Of a stretch of 64,000 nucleotides of DNA, positions 1-11,840 are shown one piece after another. Every line of letters starts with the position of its first letter. The stretch's first letter is position 1. Origin of the DNA: Artocarpus heterophyllus (taxonomy: Eukaryota; Streptophyta; Magnoliopsida; Rosales; Moraceae). Where the stretch lies: contig CM046349.1 of the NCBI GenBank assembly GCA_025403435.1, positions 21,288,004-21,352,003 on the forward strand, given 5' to 3'. The position numbers and the translations under genes are program-made. The notes beneath the pieces were generated by a model. The model was not told the origin of the DNA. It saw only the letters and a list, made by a program, of their open reading frames with translations, and ran no database searches.

Positions 1-136
1 GCTTAACATACATTCAACAAATATGAACGTAAAGAAGATAAAATTTGATATATAAATAATAAATAAACTCTTTATTGATAAAAATGTCTCAAAAAATATA
101 TTACATTTTTACTCCTTAGGGCATACACGTCTAGTA
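1..136 (-). repeat. 3' LTR fragment of copia relic A
   Basis: On the minus strand this begins near the degenerate terminus corresponding to TGTTAGAC and matches the first bases of the LTRs at 53,340 and 61,526, including the pyrimidine/AT stretch with ATGTCTC. It continues left beyond the window. A purine-rich tract (minus-strand AAGTGAGAGAT, at about 137-147) abuts it and fits a polypurine tract. Confidence 0.85.
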
Positions 137-3100
137 ATCTCTCACTTGCACTAAGCGAGTAAATATGACAAATCTCGCATTCCTATAGCTTCCACATGCC
201 TCTCAAAGACTCTTCCAGTAAGTGTCTTCGTGAATGAATCAACTAAATTGTCCTCTAACGCGATTTTGCACACCATGACATGCCCGCCCTCGACAAAGTC
301 CTTTATCACATGATACTTCCGATCAATATGCTGATTCTTCTTGTGAAATCTTGGTTCCTTAGCATTAGTTACCGCCGCACTGTTATCACAGTACAATGAT
401 ACCGCCTTATCCATACCAGTAACAACCTCAAGATCCCCAAGGAACTTGCGGAGCCACACTACTTTTTACGAAGCATCACTAGCTACCACATACTCGACCT
501 CCATCATTGAATCCAAAGTGCAATCTTGCTTCACACTTCTCCAACTAATGGCACCACCACCTAGAGTAAACACAAAACCCAAAGTCGATCTCCTAGAATC
601 CACACAGGATTAAAAATCCGAGTCAGTGTATCCTAAAAGTGTTAAATCCTCATTCAAATATATAAACATATACCCTCGAGTCCTTCTCAGGTACATGAAA
701 ATATGCTTGACCAAAAACCAATGGTTTGGTCCTAGATCCGCCTGAAATCGACTTACAATCCTAACCGCAAAACAAATATCCAGTCATGTGCAAAGCATGG
801 AATACATGAGACTACCCATTGCTGAAGCATAAGGCACCTTCTTCATGTATTCTCTTTCTTCCTTAGACTTTGAAGAGTCTTTCTTGGAAAGAGTAAATCC
901 AGACCTAGACGGTTGCCCACCTTTCTTGGAATCCCACATTGCATACCGCCTGAGAATTTTATCTATGTAGCCAGCCTAGGACAAAGCTATCATTATGTTC
1001 TTTTATCCCAAAAGATCTGGATACCAAAAATAAAATTAGCCTCACCCAAGTCTTTCATGTCAAACTGCTTGGTCAACCATAATTTGATTGATAACAATGC
1101 CCCAACGTCATTGCCAATTAGTAGAATGTCACCTATATAGAGTAGTAGAAAAACTACCTTCCCATCCTTTATGTGTTTATATACCCGTGGTTTATCCATA
1201 TTTTGTGAGAACCCATAAGTCTTGATCACCTGATCAAATCTTATGTTCCAAGAACAGGAAGCCTGCATAAGTCCATAAATTGACTTTAGCAGCTTACAAA
1301 CCTTACCCTTCTGACCCTTGACCTTGAACCCGCTAGTTGTTCCGTATAAATGGACTCATCAAGATAGCCATTTAGAAAAGCCGTCTTGGTATCCATATGC
1401 TAAATCTCGTAGTCGAAAGCAGCAGCTATGGACAAGAGAATCCTGATGGACTTAAGCATGGCTACAGGCGAAAGGTTTCCTCGTAATCGATTCCTTCCTT
1501 TTGCGTGTATCCCTTAGCTACCAGTCTAGCCTTAAAGGTTTTGACTTTTTCATCCATTCCTCTTTTGTTCTTGTAGATCCACTTACACCATTATGGTTTT
1601 ACCCTTTCGGGAAGATCCATAAGCTCCTAGAGCCTATTAGTCTCCATAGACTTCATCTTTATGTTTCTGGCCTCTGTCCAGAGTTTTGAATCAACATCCT
1701 CCATAGCCTTTGCGTAAGTATAAGGATCCTTGTCATGTTCATCCAGTTCAGCTAAGAATGTCTCATCATTGAACATATACCTCTCGGGTTGACGCCCGAT
1801 ACTCCCACTATGCCAAAGCCCTTTAGGTTGTTGTTCAAGTTCATTTGGTTTTTCTACATTGATCGGAACGGTTTCATTCGGAACCCCTGGAGTGATTGGA
1901 TCACTCCTCAACTCCTCGAGCACTGCTTTGCTTCGAGGCTTAAAGTCGTCCATGTAACTTTCCTGAAGGAAAGTTGCATGAATTGAAACCATGACTTTAT
2001 TTTCTTTTGGGTTATAAAAATAACTCCCTTTAGTCCCTTTCGGATATCTTACAAACATGCAAACTTTTGAACGTGCTTTCAACTTATTTGCATCCTTAAA
2101 CAAAACATGAGTTGGACATCCCTATATATGAATATGGTTTAAAGATGTCTTCTTGCCCGTCCACAACTTGTGAGTAGTTCTATGGACCAATTTTGAAGGC
2201 ACATTGTTCAAAAGATAACATGCAGTTTGTAGTGCATATCCCCCAAAGAATAAAGGCAATGATGAATAACTCATCATGGACTTGACCATGTCCAATAAAG
2301 TCCTATTTCTTCTCTTCACTATGCCATTTTGCTGTAGGGTGCCCAGCGTAATCAAATGGGATAAAATCTCATTCTCTAATAAGTGTCCTAAGAACTCATC
2401 AAAAAGGTATTCTACACCTTGATCAGAACTCATCAAAAAGGTATTCTACACCTTGATCAGATCGAAGTGTCTTTACGGGTCTACCCAATTGCTTTTCTAC
2501 TTCAGCCCAAAACTCCCTGAACTTGTCAAAGGTTTCACTTTTGTGGTGCATCAGGTACACATATCCATACCTTGAGTAATCGTCAATAAAAGTGATGAAG
2601 TACCATACCCTCCTCATGCCTAGATGTTCATCGGTCCATAAACATCACTATGAACAAGTTCTAAAACCCCTTCGGCCCTATTGCCCTTAGACTCGAATGG
2701 TCTTTTGGTCTTTTTACCCTCCAAACAAGATTCACATTGAGGTATAGATTCCACCTTTAAGTGACTTAATGGTCCATCTCTTACCAATCTTTGAATCCCA
2801 TTCAGGTAAATATGGCTAAGGCACAAATGCCAATGATAAGTCTTATTAGAGTGAGAAGCTTTAAGTCTTTTATAATTATTATAATTTATTTCAGCATTAA
2901 GCAGTAAGTCCTTTTTAGCTTTGATAAAATATAGATTATTTTGCATCCATCTAGAACAAATAAAAGATTTGTTTTTACAAATCACCACTTTATTATTAAA
3001 AGAAACCAAATAGGAGTCTTTAAATAAACAAGCTACAGAAATTAAATTCCTTTTAAATTTAGGAACATAAAAACAATCTCACAAAATTAAATTCCCATAA

Positions 3101-3330
3101 TTATCAAAATGTAGCTAGACATCTGCTACTGCTCCAGCTAAGACCAAAGATCCATCGCCCATCCAAAGCATGAAGTCTTCATAGAGTAAAGTTTTTGTTT
3201 CTTTAAACCCCTGTAGAGAAACACAAACATGATTAGTTGCACCGAAATCTATGACCCAAATGTCACTAGATTCCTCAACTAAACAAGATTCTAAATACAG
3301 AAGATCACACCTACCTCCTTGGGAAAGGAA
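137..3330 (-). pseudogene. copia A pol: protease, integrase, RT, RNase H (broken)
   Basis: Fragments in shifting frames cover the protease (near 3,250, WVIDFGAT where the usual serine after Asp is Phe), GAG-pre-integrase (2,620-3,009, His-His-Cys-Cys pattern ending CESCLEGKK), integrase core (2,122-2,617, FIDDYSR and LRSDQG), linker (1,627-2,103), RT (993-1,268) and RNase H (151-459, ending near TKTLTGR). The third integrase acidic residue is Lys (QQNGIVKRRNR) and the RT motif reads YIGDILL instead of YVDD. A 34-bp tandem duplication at 2,393-2,460 shifts the integrase frame. These are degenerate remains with no intact gene. Confidence 0.92.
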
Positions 3331-4119
3331 ATCCTTGCAATTCTTCTTGATGTGCCCAACCTTCTGGCAAAAGAAGCACTTAAGCTTCTTTGGGTTCTTC
3401 TTCTTCTTCTTCTTGCTCTTGCTGTTAGCAAGAATGAAAGACTTCTTGTTCTTAGCCCGTTGCTTCTTTCCATTCCTAAGGTTGGGATTGGAACCAGAAG
3501 CAACCACCAAGTTAGCCTTACCACCAGCAAGAGATTCCCTGATCAACAGTTTGAACTCCTGTAACTGTTTCATCAACTCTGTTAAGGTCATATCTCGTCT
3601 ATTGCTTAAATTAAAAGTAGCTCTAAACGGAATAAACTCCTTAGACAAAGTCTCAAAAACCGTAGTTGTTTGAGTTTCAGCATCAATGCCGGCTCTATTA
3701 TTTGTGCCTCAGCGAGAAAACCCATGACCAACATCATGTGCTCCTTTATAGATGTCCCTGGTCTCTGTTTACAGTTTAAGAGTTTACTACATTGTTAAGG
3801 CCTGGCCTCCAAACATGTTTTTCAGATTATCCAAGATCTACTTAGCAGTCTCATAATCCTCTTGTTGAGCCTGCAACATGTTATTCATGCTGGCCATAAC
3901 ATAGTAGCAGGCCTTGTCATTAGCATCTTTCCAATGATCATATGCTTGGATATGATCATTGGTGGAATTTCCCATAGGCTCGGGAGGACAGGGGGTTGTC
4001 AGCATAAATTTTAGTTTCTCAAAGGAAAGGGCGATGTTTAGGTTCCGTTTTCAATCATTATAATTCTCTCCAGTTAATTGGTTTTTATCAAGTATCGATG
4101 ATAAAACATTTTTATACAT
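3331..4119 (-). pseudogene. copia A gag with CCHC zinc knuckle (broken)
   Basis: The likely start is the minus-strand ATG at 4,119-4,117, which aligns with the gag start of the related element at 57,070. The 5' half (about 3,700-4,119) has stops and shifts. The ORF at 3,115-3,648 holds a Lys-rich tract followed by an intact zinc knuckle, CFFCQKVGHIKKNC (3,378-3,337). This is the nucleocapsid part that binds RNA in family members. The reading frame runs on into protease, as in the single gag-pol ORF of copia elements. Confidence 0.88.
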
Positions 4120-5757
4120 TTTTAATCTACAATAGAGAATCATATACCAAACATAAGCAAACACAATATAATAATTTAGTAAGATAACACAATCATGTAA
4201 AAACATACAAATGTGTTTATGCGTCAAAACCTTGAAAATATCACAACCTTACAACGATAATTCCCAACTCAGAATTCAACAAGCTCCTAGGGGAGTCATG
4301 CCAAATTCGATCAGCAATACATATCCCCTCCTGATTAATATATGCCATCCAAGACCCTATGATCCAGCATATATTAATAATCATTTCTTTGGCCATTAAT
4401 TTTATTAACAGAGCTCCTAGGAGAGGTTAATAATAAATTAACATGAGTGTATAACCATTATTTTAATATTTTATCTACGATTTATAATCACTACCTAAGG
4501 GTGTGTAACCATGAATCATGCCAAAATACCTTATCCTTTCAGAGATCCAACCCGGTACATGATGAAGTTCCTTCCTAGGGGTCGAACCACCTTGGGCTAT
4601 CTATGGACCAACGATGGAGGCCTTAGGTCCTCTCTTTGAAAACCTTCTCCCACTCAATCTTTTGAAATCAAGGTTTTATTTTAAAAACATGTATGAATAA
4701 TTTAATATGAGCGGCACTCCTTATTCTATATGACATGTTATCAATATACATAGCAAATCATATTATAATGTAGACAAGCAAAGCAATCAAGTAAAATAAT
4801 AATAAATAACCGTAATATTATAGTTCCACCCTAGAGAATAGAAAATAAAGATTACAAGAGAATAATTGAAACATATTATCGATTCTTCGTCCTTGAATCC
4901 TTAAGCTGTATCGTTTTTTATGTAATGTCCATCTTCAAGTCTTTAATCCCATAAGAAGCGAATACTCCAAATTTCCAGTCATATCCAAATTTTAATGTTT
5001 CTTAGAAACGTCCCAAAATAAAATTAAAATTGCATCAAAAACTGCACCTTTTTTGGAAAAAAATTTCCAACTCTCTACCGGCAAGCTGATCTGTGTGATC
5101 AGCCTGCCGGTGATGACCCTTTGGCTTGTCGATCTTTTCAGGTCAGCCTGCTGGTCACGAAAGTTCGGCCTACTACCAAAGCCACCTGATTTCTACCCCG
5201 TTGAGGGCCTGCCAAACTTCACATCCGGCCTGCCAATCTACGACCATCGGCATTCGGCATGCCGATTGTGCAAAGATCACCCTTTTCTAGAAAACAAAAT
5301 TTTGATGCAATTTATCAATTTTATTTTCAACAATTCAAAAACATAAAATTAGAGACTCAGGAAATACCTGAGAACGCCATCATCCATCTTCTAGATCCGT
5401 CTTCTCCAAATGATTATTTAATTACAATTTTTTTTTACAAATTTAAAATGAAATAATAATCCTAGATGGAGATTATAGTCCGCCATCTAATTACATGAAA
5501 AACCTAGACACATATTCTAACCTCTAAGGAACCATAACCGGTATATATTAATTAATAAATAAATAATTAAATAATAATTTAACAACCATAATAAATTAAT
5601 AAACATTCACCATATAATCCATGATAACATATAAAATTGTATAGAGATCTAGAGTGTCAACTCTCTGTAAAATTAAATTTAAGCATAGGAGAGATCAAGA
5701 TCATATAATTTATTCATATAGACGATCACAAACTCATAAATTTATATAAAAACCATG
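4120..5757 (-). other. long untranslated leader of copia relic A
   Basis: About 1.64 kb lie between the primer binding site and gag with no supported coding region. Much of it matches the leader at 55,384-57,069 of the plus-strand relative. It holds a cluster (about 5,070-5,275) of a short motif resembling GGCNTGCCGA in both orientations, shared with the other copies. ORFs here are not conserved in frame and are not called. Confidence 0.7.
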
Positions 5758-5769
5758 TCTCTGATACCA
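5758..5769 (-). promoter_or_regulatory. primer binding site of copia relic A
   Basis: The minus strand reads TGGTATCAGAGA, the start of the initiator tRNA-Met complement used by plant copia elements. It lies two bases inside the LTR boundary at 5,772. Confidence 0.85.
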
Positions 5770-5771
5770 AT

Positions 5772-5832
5772 TGTTGAAAAAATAATATGTAGCAGAATTT
5801 TAAATTTTTATATCAGAGTATTTTTCAAAAAC
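5772..5832 (-). repeat. 5' LTR fragment of copia relic A
   Basis: About 61 bp corresponding to the 3' end of the LTR (compare 55,308-55,368 on the plus strand). It begins TGTTGAAAAA on the plus strand and stops abruptly at the CACTA terminus, so the DNA transposon inserted into this LTR. Confidence 0.85.
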
Positions 5833-6110
5833 CACTACAAGAATTTATTGATTACACAACTTTTATTTCACGATTGTTTCCTAAAAGCCATCGTGGTAAG
5901 GTAAAAAAAGTGTGGTGAGTTACGCCTGCAAAAACGAAGACCGTCGTGAGATGGGGCCCGAGATACCACGATGGTTTTCTAAAAAACCGTCGTGGAAGAA
6001 GTAAGCTACCACGATGATTTTTTGAAAAACCGTTGTGGTATCTATTTGTATGTTCCACGACGGTTTTTTAATAAAACCGTCTTGGTAGCATACTTAAAAC
6101 CTTTTTTTTC
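5833..6110 (+). repeat. CACTA terminal and subterminal repeat block
   Basis: The terminal CACTACAAG is followed by several direct and inverted copies of a motif resembling ACCACGATGGTTTTT / AAAAACCGTCGTGG (about 5,870-6,090). In En/Spm elements such subterminal motifs bind the TnpA-type protein and are needed for excision; that role is inferred from the family. Confidence 0.85.
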
Positions 6111-6478
6111 CCATCTCGACATTCAGACACAATTCAGAAACACACTTCACAAATACAAACACAGACCCGTCTGAACCAAAATTGATAAATTGTAAGTTTT
6201 TGTTAGAAATTGATAAATTATTGTTGATTGTGTTGTATAATTAATCCAAAATTGATAAATAGTTATTGATTTTGTTGTTTATTCTATGAAATTTGTATTG
6301 TGGATCATGGGTATGATTTCTTCATTTTATAATGAGTATGTCTAACCTTTTTAATGATGGGTGATGTTTTTGTTTTAATTATGAGATATTAATATATATA
6401 GGTGGGTATATATATAAATTGTGAAATTTATTTTAATTGAATATTTTCTATTTATTATTTCGATTTAGGAATTGCAAA

Positions 6479-9400
6479 ATGGAAAAGAAATGGATGTGGG
6501 ATTTTTGATTGTCTACAGAGTATGTGAATGGTGTGGAAGAGTTCTTGGATTTTGCCAAAAGTCATGCCAATGGTGATAAAATTTAGTGTCCTTGTGTTCA
6601 ATGTGGAAACCATAGATTGCATCCAATTCCAATTATTAGAGGACATTTATTTCAAAATGGAATTATAAGTAGTTATCAAACGTGGCATTTTCATGGCGAG
6701 TCTTATTTCAATCCAACTTTACTAAGTAAAGAAAAGCAAGCTATTGTGGAGGATAATATAGATGATCAAGACAATATGGTGAACATGGTCAATGATTTAA
6801 AAGAACACTTTGTGCACCATCCGGATTTATTTGAGACAATGATAAATGATGCAGAGACAACCGTGTATGAGGGGTGTACCAATTTCACTAAATTGTCTGC
6901 TTTAGTTGGATTATGGAATTTGAAAGCGTCGGGTGGTCAAATTCTAGTTTCACAAAGCTGTTGGAATTTTTAGGAAGGCTTCTACAAGAGGGTATTAAAT
7001 TACAAACTAGTACGTATGAGGCTAAGAAGACTTTGAGCACTTTGGGAATGGATTATGAGAAAATTCATGCTTGTGAAAATGATCGTGTTCTCTATAGGAA
7101 TAAGTATGAGGACGAGAATTATTGTCTAGTTTGTCAACAAGCAAGGTGGAAGAAAGGAAAGGAGCCAAAAGACGACAAGAATGGAGTGCTAAAGAAAGTG
7201 TTATGGTACATTCCACCTGTACCACATTTGAGGCATTTATTTAGAAACCCAGAACATGCCAAGAATTTGACATGACATCATGATAAACAGGTGGATGATG
7301 GTATGCTTAGACACCCGGCAGATTCACCACAATGGAAGACTTTTGAAGCGGATCATCCCAACTTTAGTGCGGATCTAAGAAACATACATTTCGCTTTATC
7401 GACGGATGGAATAAACCCATATGGTAACATGAAGAGTAGGCATAGCACTTGGCCCGTAATACTTGTTTACTATAATTTTCCTTTGAAGATGTGCATGAAG
7501 TAGAAGTTTTTAATGTTGTCTTTATTGATTTCAGGTCCTCACCAACCAGGCAATGACATTGATGTATACTTGGCACCGTTAATTAATGACCTAAAAAAGT
7601 TATGAGAAAATGGAGTTGAAGTTAGAGATGCTTACCGAAAAGAGACGTTCACACCCTGTGCAATATTGATATGGACAATTAACGACTTCCCCGCATATAG
7701 CAATTTATCTAGTTATTCAGTGAAGAGTTCTATTGGTTGTCCTATTTGCATGACGAAAATGTCTCACAAACGGTTGAAGAATGGTAAGAAAACTGTTTTT
7801 CTTGGTCATAGAAGATGGTTTCCAAGAGATCATTGCTACCGCAAACAAAAGAAAGCCTTTGATGGCAACGGCGAAGAAAGAGACCCTCCTCACCCTTTGA
7901 CAAGTGAATAAATATTTGAAATGGTAAAAGATATAAGAGTCATATTCGGTACGAGAAAGCGAGGTAAGGATGATCCACCAAATGATGGACCATGGAAAAA
8001 AAAGATCAATCTTCTTTGATCTTCCCTACTGGAAGACACTCTTTGTTCGTCATTGCTTGGATGTTATGCATATTGAGAAAAAAGTTTGTGAATCCATAGT
8101 CGGCACGTTGCTTGACATCCCGGGCAAGACTAAGGATGGTGAAAAAGCTCGGTTGGATCTCATGGAAATGGAGATTAGGCCTAATTTGTTTCCCGAGAAA
8201 AGAGAAAATTGTACTTACTTACCTCCGGTAAAGCATACGTTATCTAGAGCGGAAAAGAGAAAGCTCTGTGAGTAAGTTGCTTCATTAAAAGTGCCAGAAG
8301 GGTATTCTTCGAACTTTAAAAATTGGTGTCGATGAAGGATTTGAAACTTATTGGCATGAAAACACACGATTGTCATGTGTTGATGCAGCAATTACTACTA
8401 CTTGCTTTGCGGGGAATTCTAACAAAGGATGTGAGATTTGCAATTTCCAAGTTGTGCTCATTCTTCAATTTAATATGCTCGAAGGTCATTGATCCACTTG
8501 TGCTAGATTCACTGCAATTGGAGTTGGTGCAAACCTTATGCATGCTTGAAAAGTATTTTCCTCTGGCATTTTTTGACATCATGATTCATTTAATGGTGCA
8601 CTTAGTACGTGAAGTTAAGTTATGCGGACTGGTGTATTTGAGATGGATGTACCAATTTGAAAGATATATGAAGGTTTTGAAGGGCCATGTGAAGAATCGA
8701 AATAGGCCGAAGGGATTTATTGTCGAAAGTTACATAGCTGAGGAATCGGTTGAATTATGCTCCGAGTACCTATCTAATGCGGACACAGTTGGGTGCCAAA
8801 GACTATAAACATTGAGGCTAGGGGACTATCTGTGGGCAATCCTTCATCAGTAAATCGCGAGGAGTGGGAGCAAGCTTGTCTTTATGTCTTGCACAATGCT
8901 AATGAAGTGGAGCCTTTCATTAAGGTGCACATAAACGAATTAAAAAAAGCATACCCAAAAAGAGCAAGAAATGAGAAGTGGTTGCAAGATGAACACAACC
9001 GGACCTTTTGGTTATGGATTAGAGCATACATCTATGGCAAGTGCTCCACATCACAAGATGGAGGCATGTCACGGGAGTTGCAAAACCTAGCTAGAGGACC
9101 GTCATTGGTAGTTACAAGGTATATGTCATATTTCATAAATGGTTACACTTTCTACACTCGTAAAAGAGATAAGAAGCATCTGGTGCAAAATAGCGGTGTG
9201 ACTCTCCGTGCTGAGGCTATGCATATTGCCTCCGCCAAGGACAAGAATCCGGTATATGGGATCATGAACTACTTTGGTTTCATTGAAGATATTTGGGAAC
9301 TTGATTATGGGGGATTACGCATAGAACTTTTTAAGTGTAAGTGGGCCGACAATAACTATGTTAAGAACGACGATGACGGCATCACGGTGGTTGAATTTAG

Positions 9401-9691
9401 AAGATTGAGATACATGAATGATCCCTTCATTATGGCATTACAAGCAATCTAAGTTTTTATACTACAGATCCCCAAGATATGGAGTTATCTCTAGTCATCC
9501 CGACAAAGCCAAGAATAGTTATCGACGGTGAAGAAGTTGATGAGGATTGCTCAGACATCTCTTTATTCACAAAGGGATTGCCACTGGTTGAAGAGATAGA
9601 TAATTTTGAAGATGATATTTTGCACTTGCTTTGTGAAGATGTGGAATGGATATGTATTGAGGAACCAATGAAAAAAAAGTTAAAAAGATGA
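6479..9691 (+). pseudogene. TNP2-type CACTA transposase (broken)
   Basis: The start is ATG at 6,479 (MEKKWMWDF), soon followed by a stop. Recognisable pieces in order are the transposase-associated domain with CPCVQCGNHR (about 6,580-6,620); the Transposase_21/TNP2 core (about 7,060-8,275: YIPPVPHLRHLFRN, STDGINPYG, INDFPAYSNLS, CLDVMHIEKKVCESI); a DUF4218 region (8,323-8,808, LRWMYQFERYMKVLKGHVKN); and a DUF4216 region with an acidic C-terminus (about 8,793-9,691). Fragments are separated by stops (for example at 6,508, 7,273, 7,501 and 9,450) and frame changes. In live elements this protein cuts the transposon ends; this copy is dead. Confidence 0.93.
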
Positions 9692-9904
9692 GCATCAATA
9701 AACCAATTTATGTTAATTTACTTTTAAGATTTGTTTTTAAATTATTTCATTTTTCAATCTTTTTTACGGGTTTTGTATATGTATCTATAGTTAAATTTGT
9801 GGTAAAAACGAAGATAAAGTATACATGATTCTGGGCCATTGGATGTTTAACACACGGGCTAGCCACCCTGGGTAGCAAAGAATATTATTATGTGTAAGAA
9901 GTGT

Positions 9905-10100
9905 TTAAGAAAAATTTTTACGACAATTTTTGCAAAAACAGTCGTGGAAAGTGTCTCACAGCACAGGCACACTTTTTAAGGTAGGAATTTTCCATGACGG
10001 TTTTAGAAAAACCATCGTCGAAGACCTAGTCTTCCACGATGGTTTTTTAAAAAAACCGTTGTGCTCTTCCACAATGGTTTTTTCAAAAACCATCGTGGAA
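9905..10100 (+). repeat. internal copies of the CACTA subterminal motif
   Basis: Five or more direct and inverted copies of the motif seen at 5,870-6,090 (forms such as CCATCGTGGAAGA and TTCCACGATGGTTTTTT) lie between the two transposase ORFs. They precede a CT-rich leader-like stretch (10,160-10,320). They may belong to the promoter of the second ORF, or to the end of another CACTA copy merged here. Confidence 0.75.
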
Positions 10101-10319
10101 GATTTGATTCTTCAAATTTTTAAAATTCGCACCTACAACCCATGCCATATGTATGCGCGCCCATCACCTCCAAGCATTCCTCACTCTCCTCTCTCAAATC
10201 CCTCTTTCTTTCTCTCTGAAATCCCTCTTTCTCTCTCTTTAAAATCGCCTCCACCGTACCGCCATCACCTTTACCGGGCCGCCATCACCTCTTCCCCCTC
10301 CCTCTCTCTCTCCTCTTCC

Positions 10320-10510
10320 CCCTCGCCCCCCACCCCCAACCCCCCACCCGCCCCTCACCCAGCCCCCTCACCCCCACTCGCCCCTCTCCTAGCCCCCCTA
10401 CCCCCACCCGCCCCTCACCCAGCCCCCCCACCCCACATCTGCCCCTCATGCCAACCCCCCCACCCTCACCCACCCACCCGCCCCTAGCCCCCTCACCCAG
10501 CCGTCGCCCC
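10320..10510 (+). repeat. C-rich minisatellite
   Basis: A stretch almost free of G on this strand, built from variants of a unit resembling CCCCACCCGCCCCTCACCCAG. It creates Pro-rich and, on the other strand, Gly/Arg-rich open frames that I regard as low-complexity artefacts. Confidence 0.8.
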
Positions 10511-10554
10511 CACCCATGACCCCCCCTAAGCCCTAGTCCGTCACATGTGTATTA

Positions 10555-11050
10555 TGCGAAATTATGTATTTGAAATTGTAAATTTGTGAATATTTGTAAT
10601 CTGTGAAATTGTGTAATTTAAGTTGTAAATTTGTGCATATGTGTAATATGTGAGGATATGTAAATATGTGTAATATGTGAAATTATGTAAATATGTGTAA
10701 TTTGCGGAATAATATATGTAATTGAAATTGTGAATTTGTGAATATATGTAATATGTGAAATTATATGAATATGTGAAATTGTGTAGTTGAAATTGTAAAT
10801 TTATGAATATGTCAAGATTTGAATACATCAAATTATGTCAATATATGAAATTGGGAATATTTATAATATGTGAGGTTATGTAAATATGTATAATATGTGA
10901 AATTATGTGAATATGTGTAATTTGTGAAATTATATATGTAATTGAAATTGAAAATTTGTGAATATATGTAATATATGAAATTATATGAATATGTGAAATT
11001 GTGTAAAAATGTAAGAAGTGGAATATGTGAAGATGTGAATATGTGTAGTT
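10555..11050 (+). repeat. AT-rich degenerate repeat (TGTGAATATGTGTAAT type)
   Basis: About 500 bp of short variants such as TATGTGAAATTATGTGAATA. A higher-order repeat of about 218 bp is visible: the segment starting near 10,648 recurs near 10,866 with few changes. No coding region is supported. Confidence 0.8.
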
Positions 11051-11106
11051 TATGATTTAATATTAGCATGTATGTGTTAGTTTTGTGAATACTTTGCACA
11101 GGTATA

Positions 11107-11760
11107 ATGTCTCGCGAGATCGATAGTGACCAGTACGAAGACGAGTACAAAGACTGCACTGCATCTACATCGCAATGTAGCAAGGGAAACCAACGTCGTA
11201 AGCTATGAAGGCGAATCAAATTTGATCCCAAAGTTGACTTTGAGCGAAGGGGTACATTAATGAAAAAAATTCATCAGATGAGAAAGAAAGGTTTAAGAAT
11301 TGATGTGACTTTTGACTCAAAAGGCTAACCAAAAGGTGCATCCGGCCATGAATTAAGCAGTTGGATCGGAGTCCTCAGTCGAGAGCATGTTCTGATATGG
11401 ACAAAAGATTGGAGGTCTAAGGATTTAGATAAAGTAAAAGATGTGATTTGGAGAGAGATATATGAAGCTTTCACAGTCGATGATTGGTATAGGAAAAGGG
11501 CTTTGATGGTTTGTGGCGAATTAGCAAAGGGGTTCAGATCCAATCTTTACGTTACCTTTGTACAGCCATACCTTTCCATTCCGAATGAGGATGAAAATAT
11601 ATATAAACGGCCTCCTACGGTAGTACACTACTACCCCTCCATAAACGATGACGATTGGGAAGTTTTTGTAAGGTATCGACGTCCCACCGAATTCCAACTG
11701 CTATCATCAAGTGCAAGAAAAATAAGAGCGAAAAATGAATACTGCTTATCTTTTTTCCTG
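11107..11760 (+). pseudogene. Ptta/En/Spm-type second CACTA ORF (broken)
   Basis: It starts at ATG 11,107 (MSREIDSDQYEDEYKDC). An in-frame stop occurs at about 11,206 and another at 11,326 inside the motif TFDSKG*PKGASGHE. Downstream, 11,340-11,730 gives a continuous stretch typical of the plant transposase Ptta/En/Spm family: WIGVLSREHVLIWTKDWRS, VIWREIYEAFTVDDWYRKRA, GELAKGFRSNLY, then an Arg/Lys-rich end. Family members resemble the En/Spm regulatory DNA-binding protein. The C-terminal part is lost after a stop at 11,761. Confidence 0.85.
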
Positions 11761-11840
11761 TAAGGCTTTCAACAAAGGGGCCTTTAAATTTACGATGATC
11801 ATGCATAGAGGCCGTCAAAAAGGGGTGGAGGTGAAGAAGA

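Larger units (their letters stand above)
1..5832 (-). mobile_element. Ty1/copia retrotransposon relic A, minus strand, truncated at window edge
   Basis: Reading the minus strand gives, in order, a 5' LTR fragment (5,772-5,832), a primer binding site, a leader of about 1.65 kb, gag, protease, integrase, reverse transcriptase, RNase H and the start of the 3' LTR (1-136). The domain order protease-integrase-RT-RNase H is that of Ty1/copia. The first 136 bases match the start of the LTR at 53,340 and the leader and gag match the element at 55,369-57,879, so these are one family. The 5' LTR is cut by the CACTA element at 5,833 and its remainder is not in the window. Stops and frameshifts occur throughout and catalytic residues are lost, so it cannot move on its own. 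Confidence 0.93.
5833..11830 (+). mobile_element. CACTA (En/Spm) DNA transposon, 3' end not found
   Basis: The left end is CACTACAAGAATT, the diagnostic CACTA terminus, sitting inside a copia LTR. It is followed by inverted subterminal repeats around CCACGACGGTTTTTT, a TNP2-type transposase relic (6,479-9,691) and a second ORF of the plant Ptta/En/Spm transposase type (11,107 onward), the usual two-gene plan of plant CACTA elements. No matching inverted TTCTTGTAGTG end could be found to the right, and LINE sequence begins near 11,830, so the right end is deleted or displaced. The right boundary is approximate. Confidence 0.88.

Noticed and set aside
5053..5346. 97-aa ORF in the copia A leader
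   Set aside because: The frame is not kept in the matching leader at 55,384-57,069, and it is produced by the GGCNTGCCGA motif cluster.
10285..10473. Gly/Arg-rich minus-strand ORF and the Pro-rich plus-strand ORF at 9,930-10,487
   Set aside because: Both are generated by the C-rich minisatellite and the CACTA subterminal repeats; low complexity with no conserved sequence.
11630..11660. CACTACTAC near the end of the Ptta ORF as a possible CACTA terminus
   Set aside because: It is in the wrong orientation for a right end and lies inside conserved Ptta coding sequence.
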